From CAZSNH01 sp052388455 (GTDB lineage Bacteria; Pseudomonadota; Alphaproteobacteria; Rhizobiales; Hyphomicrobiaceae), in assembly GCA_052388455.1 (NCBI GenBank), contig JBQTIA010000047.1, positions 1 through 13,429 of the forward strand: DNA of 13,429 bases, given 5' to 3'. This document shows positions 1 through 6,628 of the stretch, piece after piece. Within the stretch, counting starts at the first letter, position 1, and each line of letters opens with the position of its first letter. The position numbers were made by a program, and so were the translations under genes. Below the pieces are notes generated by a model. The model ran no database searches. It was not told the origin of the DNA and worked only from the letters and a program-made list of their open reading frames with translations.

Positions 1-224
1 GCGTGGATGCGCGTCATCACCGGCGGTTCGTACTTGGCGAGGCTCTCGTAATCGGGAATGTCCTTGCCGGCCCGCCAGAGCAGATAGCCGGCCCCCGCCG
101 AGCCGACGACGAAGAACAGCACGAGGGCACCGAAGCTCCAGCCGAGGAAGCTCAGCAGCAGGCTCTTGCGGCGACGCTTCTTGGGCTTGGGCGGTGCTGG
201 CGGAGGGTAGACGGGAGCTCTCAT
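1..224 (-). CDS. mrcA: Penicillin-binding protein 1A (class A PBP), N-terminal fragment
   Basis: This is the first 74 codons of a bifunctional peptidoglycan synthase (glycosyltransferase plus transpeptidase), anchored in the inner membrane with its catalytic domains in the periplasm. The fragment reads as a proline-rich and lysine/arginine-rich cytoplasmic tail (PPPAPPKPKKRRRK, residues 7-20), then one membrane helix at about residues 26-49 (FLGWSFGALVLFFVV onward). A juxtamembrane segment ending DYESLAKYEPPVMTRIH follows, which is typical of PBP1A just before the glycosyltransferase domain. The ATG at 224 is preceded directly by an in-frame TGA and by GAGGTGA, which serves as a close-spaced Shine-Dalgarno, so the start is well fixed. 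The catalytic domains lie beyond the left edge. It is co-directional with amiC 189 bp upstream. That spacer (225-413) shows no convincing complete promoter; a TGCTATGTT extended -10-like element on the minus strand (332-339) lacks a matching -35. Identity rests on the N-terminus plus neighbourhood. Confidence 0.85.
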   Translation of the reverse strand, partial: MRAPVYPPPAPPKPKKRRRKSLLLSFLGWSFGALVLFFVVGSAGAGYLLWRAGKDIPDYESLAKYEPPVMTRIH

Positions 225-413
225 TCACCTCGGTCCTGGGAAGTCCGGCTTTCAGGGCTCTTACCGCAGCGCAGCAACGGGTCTAGCCCGAACTCTGCAC
301 CAGAACACGGCCACGCGAACACCTGGCGCAGAACATAGCACGTATTGTGGCATCACGTCGTCGAACAAGCCTGTTGATTCGCAGTTGAAATTTTCTTTCC
401 GGGACGGGCGCAA

Positions 414-1868
414 TCAGGGCGCCCGGGCGGTTTGTCTCGCAAAATAGACATCGACGGCGGCACGGACCTGCTGTGCGACCTGCCGCTGCCATTCGGCCGA
501 GCTGAGAAGTTGTACGTCCTTCGCGTTGCTCATGTAGCCGAGTTCGATCAGCACCGCGGGCGCGTGGGTCTGCTTCAGCACCTTGAAAGCGGCCGACCGC
601 AGCGGATCGCGCGCGAGCGGCATCGCGCGCCCGAGGCTGGCGACCAGCGTTTTCGAGAACTCGGCCGAGAAGTTGGCGGTTTCGCGTTTCATCAGGTCGA
701 TGAGGATGTTGCGCACCTGATCGCCGGCTTCCGCGCCCGCCGCGTCGATGCCGGCGATGAGGTCGGAGGCGTTTTCCTTTTCCGCCATCAGCCGGGCCTG
801 CTCGTCCGAGGCGCGCTCCGATAGCGTGTAGACGGTCGCACCGCGGATCGACTTGGCGGCGGACTGATCCTCCAGGCTGTCGGCATGCAGCGAGAGAAAA
901 AGGTCGGCATCCATGTCGCGACAGATTTTCAGCCGCCGGTCGAGCGAGACGAAGACGTCGGAGGTCCGCGTCATGCGCACCTCGTAGCGGTTGTTGGCCG
1001 AGAGAGCGCGGCGCAATTCATGCCCGACCGCCAGCGCGATGGTTTTTTCCAGAACGTTCGCGGCTCCGACCGCTCCGGGATCGATGCCTCCATGGCCGGG
1101 ATCGATGACGATCACCGGCCGCGGACCCTTGGGCGCTGTGCTCCGAGGCTCGTCGTGCGGCGGCGCCTTCGCCGGCGCCGCTGCGTGGCGCCTGGCTCCG
1201 GTACCGGTTCCGAAACCTTCGACGGGCATCGGCACGATGGCGATTTCCAGGTCCACGCGGCGCCCGTCCGAACCGGCCGACATGGCCGCCTTCTCGATTT
1301 TCACCGGGCCGCTGGTTTCGAGCACGATGCGGGCCTTGCCTTCGGCAAAGAGGCCGTAGCGGAACGCCTGCACCAGACCCTGGCTCTGGCGGCCGGTGCC
1401 GGCGCGGAGGTCGAAGGCCACATCCGGCAGATCGATCACCACCCGGTAGGGACTGGCCAGCGTGAAAACCTCGACCGTCACGCCCTTGGACAACCCGAGA
1501 GTGAACGTGGTGCGCTCGGCACCGCCGGCGAGTATGGCGCGGTCGGCGATGGCGTAGTCGCCTGTGCGGGGAGGCACGGCGCCCGTCTCGATGGACGACT
1601 GGCCCGCCGCGTCTGGCGGCGGAAGCGAGCCCCGAAGGTCGGGAGGCTCGATGGCCGAGTCGGCTGGACGTTCAGAAAGGTCCGGACGTTCAGGCAGGTC
1701 CGGACGTTCAGAAAGGTTCGGCGGCGGCGCGTAGGCCGTGGCGGGAGCCTCGACTGTCGGCTCCCACGACGGCGCTGCAGCCGAACCGCCGCCCGCCTCC
1801 GCAGAACCGGCGGCGAGCACCGTCAGCAGCCAACCGAGCACCCACCGAGCCCCTCGGCGCGACCTCAT
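414..1868 (-). CDS. amiC: N-acetylmuramoyl-L-alanine amidase with AMIN domain
   Basis: A periplasmic zinc amidase that cleaves the amide bond between MurNAc and the stem peptide, used in septal splitting during cell division. The protein has 484 residues. It has a signal peptide (about 1-25, twin arginines then LGWLLTVLAAGSAEA), a proline-rich linker (about 30-110), an AMIN domain that should localise it to the septum or peptidoglycan (about 118-212), a second linker, and an Amidase_3 domain (about 251-480). The expected zinc/catalytic residues are present: His259 in DPGHGG, Glu274 in LEKTIAL, His328 in LSLHADS and Glu442 in LIELGYMSN. The segment at about 340-400 corresponds to the helical insert that occludes the active site in division amidases of this family. 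The frame is open up to 1931, but the ATG at 1868 is preferred because it has GGGAGG 4 nt upstream and begins the signal peptide directly. It is divergent from rne and upstream of mrcA, a layout common in Hyphomicrobiales. Confidence 0.93.
   Translation of the reverse strand: MRSRRGARWVLGWLLTVLAAGSAEAGGGSAAAPSWEPTVEAPATAYAPPPNLSERPDLPERPDLSERPADSAIEPPDLRGSLPPPDAAGQSSIETGAVPPRTGDYAIADRAILAGGAERTTFTLGLSKGVTVEVFTLASPYRVVIDLPDVAFDLRAGTGRQSQGLVQAFRYGLFAEGKARIVLETSGPVKIEKAAMSAGSDGRRVDLEIAIVPMPVEGFGTGTGARRHAAAPAKAPPHDEPRSTAPKGPRPVIVIDPGHGGIDPGAVGAANVLEKTIALAVGHELRRALSANNRYEVRMTRTSDVFVSLDRRLKICRDMDADLFLSLHADSLEDQSAAKSIRGATVYTLSERASDEQARLMAEKENASDLIAGIDAAGAEAGDQVRNILIDLMKRETANFSAEFSKTLVASLGRAMPLARDPLRSAAFKVLKQTHAPAVLIELGYMSNAKDVQLLSSAEWQRQVAQQVRAAVDVYFARQTARAP
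1666..1719 (-). repeat. Three in-frame 18-bp tandem repeats in the amiC linker
   Basis: On the plus strand the unit reads GGACGTTCAGAAAGGTCC. The copies lie at 1666-1683, 1684-1701 and 1702-1719, with two differences in the middle copy and one in the last. On the coding (minus) strand they encode a six-residue repeat, LSERPD / LPERPD / LSERPA, in the disordered linker between the signal peptide and the AMIN domain. Because the unit is a multiple of three, copy number can change without breaking the gene. Confidence 0.9.
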
Positions 1869-2292
1869 CCGGCCTCCCTCATCCGGCCGAATCTTCAACC
1901 GGAAATCCCCTCGATTGTCGCAGGTTAACACAAAATTTGCACTGTGCGCGCCAGTCTGCCCGGCGTCACCCGCGGGCGATGTTGCGCGATTCCCCTATAT
2001 CACGCTTGCTTCGCCTGCGATGAGCCCATACAAAAGTGTGTCGCGTCCAGTGGAGTTCGTCCCCGAGGGGTCATAATTTCCGGTTCCGACGCTCGCGCCC
2101 GCCCACGAGGGGCTGCGGAGTGCGCGGTAGCCGAGATTGGCGCCGGCTCAGGGACTAATTCTTCAGGGGCGTCGTCTTCAGTGGCGTCAGTCCGCGGCGG
2201 ACGTCTGCGGCGTAATTCTACGCGAAGGACCTCGGCCGGCGAGTCGATCGTCTCGACGGACCCAACCGCCGGACCACCGCGAACACAGTTGA

Positions 2293-2312
2293 CCGTGCCG
2301 TTGCCGGCACGG
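2293..2312 (+). promoter_or_regulatory. Perfect 8-bp hairpin in the putative rne leader
   Basis: CCGTGCCG (2293-2300) pairs exactly with CGGCACGG (2305-2312) around a TTGC loop. There is no T tract, so it is not a normal intrinsic terminator. In E. coli, RNase E controls its own mRNA by binding stem-loops in a long rne 5' untranslated region. An equivalent role here is inference only. Confidence 0.35.
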
Positions 2313-2764
2313 TAGCGCCCGATACGGAAGCGCCTGATATAAAAGGCATTTTACGATGAGCGCTGCACAAGTCGCGTAAGGCCAGTCGCTGAGGCCCAGT
2401 CATGTACCCGATGAGACGGATGCCCGATCGAAAGGGGGCGCCGCTCAGGCGAATTGCTGAGGACGCAGACAGCGCCGAGAAATGATCGGGAGCAGCCTCG
2501 CCGGCCCGGTGACGGTTTCTCCCAACCCCGTACGAAGCTGCCGGCCTCGCGGCCAGGCGCTTCTCGGTCAACCGAAGACCAACGAAAGTCAGATGTCGAA
2601 CGAACGCCCGTTCTGCTCAGAAGCCCGAAGGTTCTCAGGAACCCCGATGGGCGGACTTCGGCTCAGCCGACGGTCCGGCAGCTCGCGCGCCCGCTCCCGA
2701 GACCTCAATCCCACACCCACAGAAAAGGCGCGCGCCCGCATCCGGCGGCACGCCGACCCCGCCC

Positions 2765-2808
2765 CCCGATCGAGGATCGGGACCGGACCCGGCACACCTC
2801 AAAGGTGT
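2765..2808 (+). promoter_or_regulatory. Pair of adjacent hairpins just before the rne start
   Basis: The first hairpin has stem CCCGATC (2765-2771) and GATCGGG (2775-2781) with loop GAG. The second has stem ACACCT (2794-2799) and AGGTGT (2803-2808) with loop CAA. The second ends 23 nt before the rne ATG, and there is no good Shine-Dalgarno between it and the ATG. Folding here could affect ribosome access or RNase E cleavage of its own message. The pairing is directly seen; the regulatory role is inferred. Confidence 0.4.
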
Positions 2809-2831
2809 CGGCGCGCGATGGCAAACACCCT

Positions 2832-5800
2832 ATGTCCAACAATAAAATGCTTATCGATGCCACCCACCCCGAGGAAACCCGGGTGGTGGTGCTCCGCAAC
2901 GGCCGCGTAGAGGAATTCGATTACGAGTCGGCCGCGCGCAAACTGCTTCGCGGCAACGTCTATCTCGCCAAGGTCACGCGCGTCGAGCCGTCGCTGCAGG
3001 CGGCGTTCGTCGAGTACGGCGGAAACCGGCATGGCTTCCTGGCGTTCAGCGAAATCCACCCGGACTACTACCAGATCCCGATGGCCGACCGGCAGGCGCT
3101 CCTCGACGAGGAAGCGGCCGAGGAAGCCCGTGAGGAGGCCGAGGCCGACGCCCGCGCCGAGCGGCTCGCCCGCCGCCGCGGTCACCAGGGCGGGCAATCC
3201 GGCCGCGACGCCGACCGGAGCGACGAGGACGGCAACGAGGGCTCGGGCCCGCAATTCGTCGACGAGGATGGCTCCGGCGACGGCGAGCCGACCGAGGCGA
3301 TGCCGCTCGAAGCCGGCTCCTCCGACGACGTTCTGACCGACCGGGACGAGATGAGAGGCGGGTCGCGAGACGGCGAGCCCGACCAGAACGACGATGGAAG
3401 CCGCGACGAACACTCGGCCCAGCGCGACGAGGACCGCCGCGACGAGCCCCGTGACGATGGACATACCCCGGACAGCGGCGACACGGATCGTGACGACGAT
3501 CGCGCATCCACGGACCAGGACAGCGACGGCGACGTGTCGGCCGGCGCTGGTTCCGGCTCCGGGCCCGGCGACGGCGGCGTCGAGGTGGTGGCCGGGGCAC
3601 CGCAGCCCACGTCCGCCGGCAGCGAAGCCGAAGCGGTCGAGCAAACCGGCTCCGAGGATGCGCTCGAAGAACTGCCCTCGCGGCCCCGCCGCCACCGCCG
3701 CAGCTACAAAATTCAAGAGGTGATCAAGCGCCGTCAGGTCATTCTCGTCCAGGTCGTCAAGGAGGAGCGCGGCAACAAGGGCGCCGCCCTCACCACCTAC
3801 CTGTCGCTGGCCGGCCGCTATACCGTGCTGATGCCGAACACGGCCCGCGGCGGCGGCATCTCGCGCAAGATCACCAACCCGCAGGACAGGAAGCGGCTGA
3901 AGGCGATCGCCACAGAGCTGGAAGTGCCGGAAGGCATGGGGCTCATCATCCGCACCGCCGGCGCGGCCCGCACCAAGCAGGAGATCAAGCGGGATTTCGA
4001 ATATCTGCTGCGGCTTTGGGAGAGCGTGCGCGATCTCACGCTGGCCTCTTCCGCGCCGAGCCTCGTCTACGAGGAAGGTAATCTGATCAAGCGCTCGATC
4101 CGCGATCTTTACAACAAGGATGTCGAAGAGATCGTCGTCGCCGGTGAGCAGGCGCATTCGGAAGCCAAAGACTTCATGCGCATGCTCATGCCGAGCCACA
4201 CCAAGCACGTGGTGGCGCATGAGGATCGCGAGCCGCTGTTCACCCGCTACGGCATCGAGCGCCAGCTCAATGCGATGTTCAGCCCCTACGTGACGCTGAA
4301 GTCCGGCGGCTATCTGGTCATCAACCAGACCGAGGCGCTGGTTGCTATCGACGTCAACTCCGGCAAGGCGACGCGCGAGTTCTCGATCGAGGAAACGGCC
4401 CTCAACACCAACCTCGAAGCCTCCGACGAAATCGCCCGCCAGCTCAAGCTGCGCGACCTCGCGGGGCTGATCGTCATCGATTTCATCGACATGGAAGAAA
4501 AGCGCAACAACCGCTCGGTGGAACGCCGGCTGAAGGATGCGCTCCGCTTCGACCGGGCCCGCATCCAGCTCGGTCACATCAGTCATTTCGGCTTGATGGA
4601 AATGTCGCGCCAGAGGATGCGCACCGGCGTCCTCGAAGGATCAACCTCGCAGTGCCCGCACTGCCAGGGGACGGGCATCATCCGCTCGACCGAGAGCGTG
4701 GCGCTCGCCGTGCTGCGCGGGCTGGAAGACGCCCTGATGGCCGGCGCCCGCTCCTCGCTGATCGCCACCACGACGGCGCAGGTCGCGCTCTACATTCTCA
4801 ACAACAAGCGCCAGTTCATCAACGACATGGAGGCCCGCCACACCATCTCGGTGACAGTGCAGTCGAGCGACAAGCTGCAGGGCGCCAACTTCACGATCGA
4901 GAAGGGGGCGGCACCGCTGCAACCCGTGCGCCGTCCGGATCGCGCGGCGGTCAACATGGAATGGGGCTTCGAGGGTGAAGCCGAGGCCGAGCCGGAGGTC
5001 GTGGACGCGGCCGAGGAGAGGGTCGAGCCGCGCGCCGCCGACGGCAACGCACGCGATGGCCAAGACCGCGAAAGTGATGGCGAAGGCGAAGGCGAGGACG
5101 GCCGCGGCCGTGGCCGCCGCCGCCGGCGCGGGCGGCGCGGAAACAGGGACCGCCAGGACCAGCGGCCAGATCAGCGGGCAGATCAGCGGGCAGATCAGCG
5201 GCCAGAACAACGGTCCGAGGCGCGCGGCGAGCACCGCGGCCCCCATCGCCGAGACCGCGGCGAAGGCGGCGAGTTCGGCCGCCGACCGTTCGGCGAGGGA
5301 CCGCGCGACGGGGATCGCGGCTTCGACCGCAATGCGTCCCGCAGTCAGCCGCGCGACGGCGAACGGACGAACGGCCACCAGCAGAATGGCGACGCTCCAT
5401 CGTCCGGCGAATTCGCCACCCAGCCCGAGTACTCCGACCAGCCGGTCATCGACTTTGCCGGCGACGCGGGTGCTGAGGGCGAGCCGCGCACCGAAGCCGG
5501 CCGTGGCCCGGCGGAAGGCGCCGAAGCCCGTGACCGGGACGGCAACGGAGGCCGGCGCCGACGCCGCGGCCGCCGCGGCGGTCGCCGCGGACGTGACCGG
5601 GGCAACGGTGGACCGGAGTTCGCCGGCACTTCAGAGGATGGCAATGGCGCCGAGTTCGAGGCCGTCGGCGACGGAGAAGCGCCGTTCGCCGAAGAGGGTG
5701 CGTCGCCGTCTCCCGCCGTCGAGGCCGCAGAAGAGAGCCCTTCACTGGCCACCGAGCCGGTCGCCGCTCGAGCGCCACGTGAGCCGCGTGAGCCGCGCCA

Positions 5801-6071
5801 GCCGTCTCGTCACGCGTCCAGTCAGGTGTCGGGCGCTTCGAAGGGTCCAACTTCCAGCGAAGCCGAGCGGTCCGTCGAACCGCAACCCGCCTCGGCCCCG
5901 GTCCTCTCGCGTGCGGCGCGCAATGCGCTGACGTCCGAGCCGAAAATCGAGCGCGTCGTCGTCCGGCCCGACCCCGAGGCCGGAGCGTCGACCGAAGCGG
6001 AAACGGCCGAACCGGCGTCCGGAGCACCGAGCCGCAAGGGCTGGTGGCAGCGCACGCTGGGAGGCGGGTGA
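2832..6071 (+). CDS. rne: Ribonuclease E (degradosome scaffold endoribonuclease)
   Basis: A single-strand-specific endoribonuclease for mRNA decay and rRNA/tRNA processing, and the scaffold of the RNA degradosome. It has 1079 residues. The S1 RNA-binding domain begins at about residue 35, is split by a very acidic, disordered insertion (about 92-285), and resumes at SYKIQEVIKRRQVILVQVVKEE (about 291). The 5'-sensor/RNase H-like region follows. The DNase I-like catalytic site has Asp507 (AIDVNSGK) and Asp550 (VIDFIDM), and the zinc-link is CPHC (608-611). The small domain ends near 710. The tail (about 715-1079) is disordered, with two arginine-rich RNA-binding stretches (GRGRGRRRRRGRRG and GGRRRRRGRRGGRRGRDRG), and it ends in a GWW motif (1070-1072), which in Caulobacter RNase E docks PNPase. 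The start MSNNKMLIDATHPEET matches the family, although the Shine-Dalgarno is weak. The frame stays open upstream to 2454, but that part is not RNase E-like. Confidence 0.97.
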   Translation: MSNNKMLIDATHPEETRVVVLRNGRVEEFDYESAARKLLRGNVYLAKVTRVEPSLQAAFVEYGGNRHGFLAFSEIHPDYYQIPMADRQALLDEEAAEEAREEAEADARAERLARRRGHQGGQSGRDADRSDEDGNEGSGPQFVDEDGSGDGEPTEAMPLEAGSSDDVLTDRDEMRGGSRDGEPDQNDDGSRDEHSAQRDEDRRDEPRDDGHTPDSGDTDRDDDRASTDQDSDGDVSAGAGSGSGPGDGGVEVVAGAPQPTSAGSEAEAVEQTGSEDALEELPSRPRRHRRSYKIQEVIKRRQVILVQVVKEERGNKGAALTTYLSLAGRYTVLMPNTARGGGISRKITNPQDRKRLKAIATELEVPEGMGLIIRTAGAARTKQEIKRDFEYLLRLWESVRDLTLASSAPSLVYEEGNLIKRSIRDLYNKDVEEIVVAGEQAHSEAKDFMRMLMPSHTKHVVAHEDREPLFTRYGIERQLNAMFSPYVTLKSGGYLVINQTEALVAIDVNSGKATREFSIEETALNTNLEASDEIARQLKLRDLAGLIVIDFIDMEEKRNNRSVERRLKDALRFDRARIQLGHISHFGLMEMSRQRMRTGVLEGSTSQCPHCQGTGIIRSTESVALAVLRGLEDALMAGARSSLIATTTAQVALYILNNKRQFINDMEARHTISVTVQSSDKLQGANFTIEKGAAPLQPVRRPDRAAVNMEWGFEGEAEAEPEVVDAAEERVEPRAADGNARDGQDRESDGEGEGEDGRGRGRRRRRGRRGNRDRQDQRPDQRADQRADQRPEQRSEARGEHRGPHRRDRGEGGEFGRRPFGEGPRDGDRGFDRNASRSQPRDGERTNGHQQNGDAPSSGEFATQPEYSDQPVIDFAGDAGAEGEPRTEAGRGPAEGAEARDRDGNGGRRRRRGRRGGRRGRDRGNGGPEFAGTSEDGNGAEFEAVGDGEAPFAEEGASPSPAVEAAEESPSLATEPVAARAPREPREPRQPSRHASSQVSGASKGPTSSEAERSVEPQPASAPVLSRAARNALTSEPKIERVVVRPDPEAGASTEAETAEPASGAPSRKGWWQRTLGGG
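5154..5213 (+). repeat. 12-bp tandem repeats encoding (P/A)DQR in the RNase E tail
   Basis: Units of the form CAGATCAGCGGG recur in frame from 5154, giving QDQR-PDQR-ADQR-ADQR-PEQR immediately after the first arginine-rich stretch of RNase E. Three units are almost identical (5167-5202) and the flanking ones are degenerate. It is a low-complexity disordered segment that is free to vary in length without a frameshift. Confidence 0.85.
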
Positions 6072-6123
6072 CCGCAGGCGCGCCGCCTGGCGCCACCGTG
6101 ACCAGGCCGTCGGACTTCAGACC

Positions 6124-6163
6124 GCGATCGCTTCGGACCCTGTCAGTCCGAAGCGTGAATCGC
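6124..6163 (+). terminator. Strong stem-loop downstream of rne
   Basis: CGCTTCGGAC (6129-6138) pairs perfectly with GTCCGAAGCG (6146-6155) around a 7-nt loop. The stem extends by a further five pairs (GCGAT 6124-6128 with ATCGC 6159-6163) across a 3-nt bulge. It begins 52 nt after the rne stop. No U-rich tail follows, so it is either a Rho-type or processed 3' end, or a barrier to 3' exonucleases, rather than a textbook intrinsic terminator. The symmetric stem could also serve a minus-strand transcript ending at 6180. Confidence 0.5.
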
Positions 6164-6179
6164 CGGCCCCGTCGACACT

Positions 6180-6368
6180 CTAAAGCCCGCCGGCAACCGA
6201 GCAGGCGACTGGCCGGCACTTGGGTGCGCCGGCCAGCAGCTCGAAAGCCGTGCGAACCCCGGCCGGGCGCAACTCGCCGCTGGCCAGCAGCACCAGCGCC
6301 GCGGCGCTCGCGATCACGGTCATAACCTGCTGGTGGTGACGGGTCATCGGCTGCGGTCCGGTTTCCAT
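6180..6368 (-). CDS. Possible small hypothetical protein (62 aa)
   Basis: I do not recognise this protein. The reading frame has a hydrophobic segment (about residues 16-28, VMTVIASAAALVLLASG) that could be a signal or membrane helix, followed by a short tail with two cysteines (APKCRPVAC). In its favour, most third codon positions in the hydrophobic part are G or C, as in the real genes here, and a strong stem-loop lies just past its stop. Against it, no clear Shine-Dalgarno precedes the ATG at 6368, and the alternative starts at 6347 or 6323 are little better. The length is also within what GC-rich DNA yields by chance. It would be convergent with rne and divergent from the hydrolase. Confidence 0.35.
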   Translation of the reverse strand: METGPQPMTRHHQQVMTVIASAAALVLLASGELRPAGVRTAFELLAGAPKCRPVACSVAGGL

Positions 6369-6628
6369 GCGCGGGCCGCCACTGGCGGCCTTGTTGCGTC
6401 ATGGAGACAGGATCGCAGTCCGCGAGGGCGGGCGGAAATATCGCCTGCCTGTGCTTTCGATAGGCCGCGGGCATGACCGCCTGGGGCCCTTCACACACCG
6501 GGCCGATAAAACGCTCTCGAAAGGGCCTCCAGGCTCATCCGGACAGGCAACCGGGTTGCTCCCACTGCCGGCCCGTGATTGTCTCCCGGTCGCAGGGTTA
6601 TCGGGTTGCGTTGGCGGGGGAGTTTTCG

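Larger units (their letters stand above)
1869..2831. other. 963-bp divergent intergenic region / rne leader
   Basis: There is no convincing gene between amiC and rne. Short open frames on both strands lack ribosome sites and family-like sequence. The amiC-proximal part contains the most AT-rich stretch (about 1895-2050), where promoters for both directions would be expected. A CTATAT hexamer at 1995-2000 resembles an alphaproteobacterial -10 in the rne direction, but no TTG-type -35 sits 16-18 bp upstream, so I do not call it. A second AT-rich patch (2336-2355, GATATAAAAGGCATTTTA) also lacks a good -35. The rne-proximal half contains several perfect short inverted repeats (2190-2202, 2293-2312, 2630-2643, 2765-2781, 2794-2808). 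If transcription starts in either AT-rich patch, the rne 5' untranslated region would be several hundred nucleotides long. Confidence 0.6.
6072..6628. other. 557-bp spacer between rne and the hydrolase gene, rich in stem-loops
   Basis: There is no strongly supported gene. Inverted repeats lie at 6075-6089 (CAGGCG/CGCCTG), 6124-6163, 6209-6236 (CTGGCCGGC/GCCGGCCAG, 10-nt loop) and 6374-6390 (GGCCGCC/GGCGGCC, loop ACT, followed by TTGTTG). The last is the nearest thing to a Rho-independent terminator. One small minus-strand reading frame (6180-6368) has coding-like composition and is listed separately. I could not find a convincing promoter for the downstream hydrolase. Confidence 0.5.

Noticed and set aside
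885..1928. 347-codon plus-strand frame opposite amiC
   Set aside because: It is an antisense shadow rich in His/Arg/Gly with no recognisable domain; amiC on the minus strand has all catalytic residues.
2289..2317. TTGACC as a -35 element in the rne leader
   Set aside because: At 16-18 bp spacing the would-be -10 sequences (GTAGCG, TAGCGC) do not resemble TATAAT or CTATAT.
2356..2379. Seven-codon mini-ORF (MSAAQVA) in the rne leader as a possible leader peptide
   Set aside because: It is too short, the AAAAGG upstream is poorly spaced, and nothing shows it is translated or linked to an attenuator.
2454..2831. In-frame N-terminal extension of RNase E
   Set aside because: The added 126 residues are basic, low-complexity and unlike any RNase E; the conserved N-terminus begins at MSNNKMLIDATH (2832).
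2799..4586. 595-codon open frame on the minus strand opposite rne
   Set aside because: It mirrors the rne coding strand in GC-rich DNA; the translation shows no family motif and no ribosome site, whereas the plus strand encodes all RNase E motifs.
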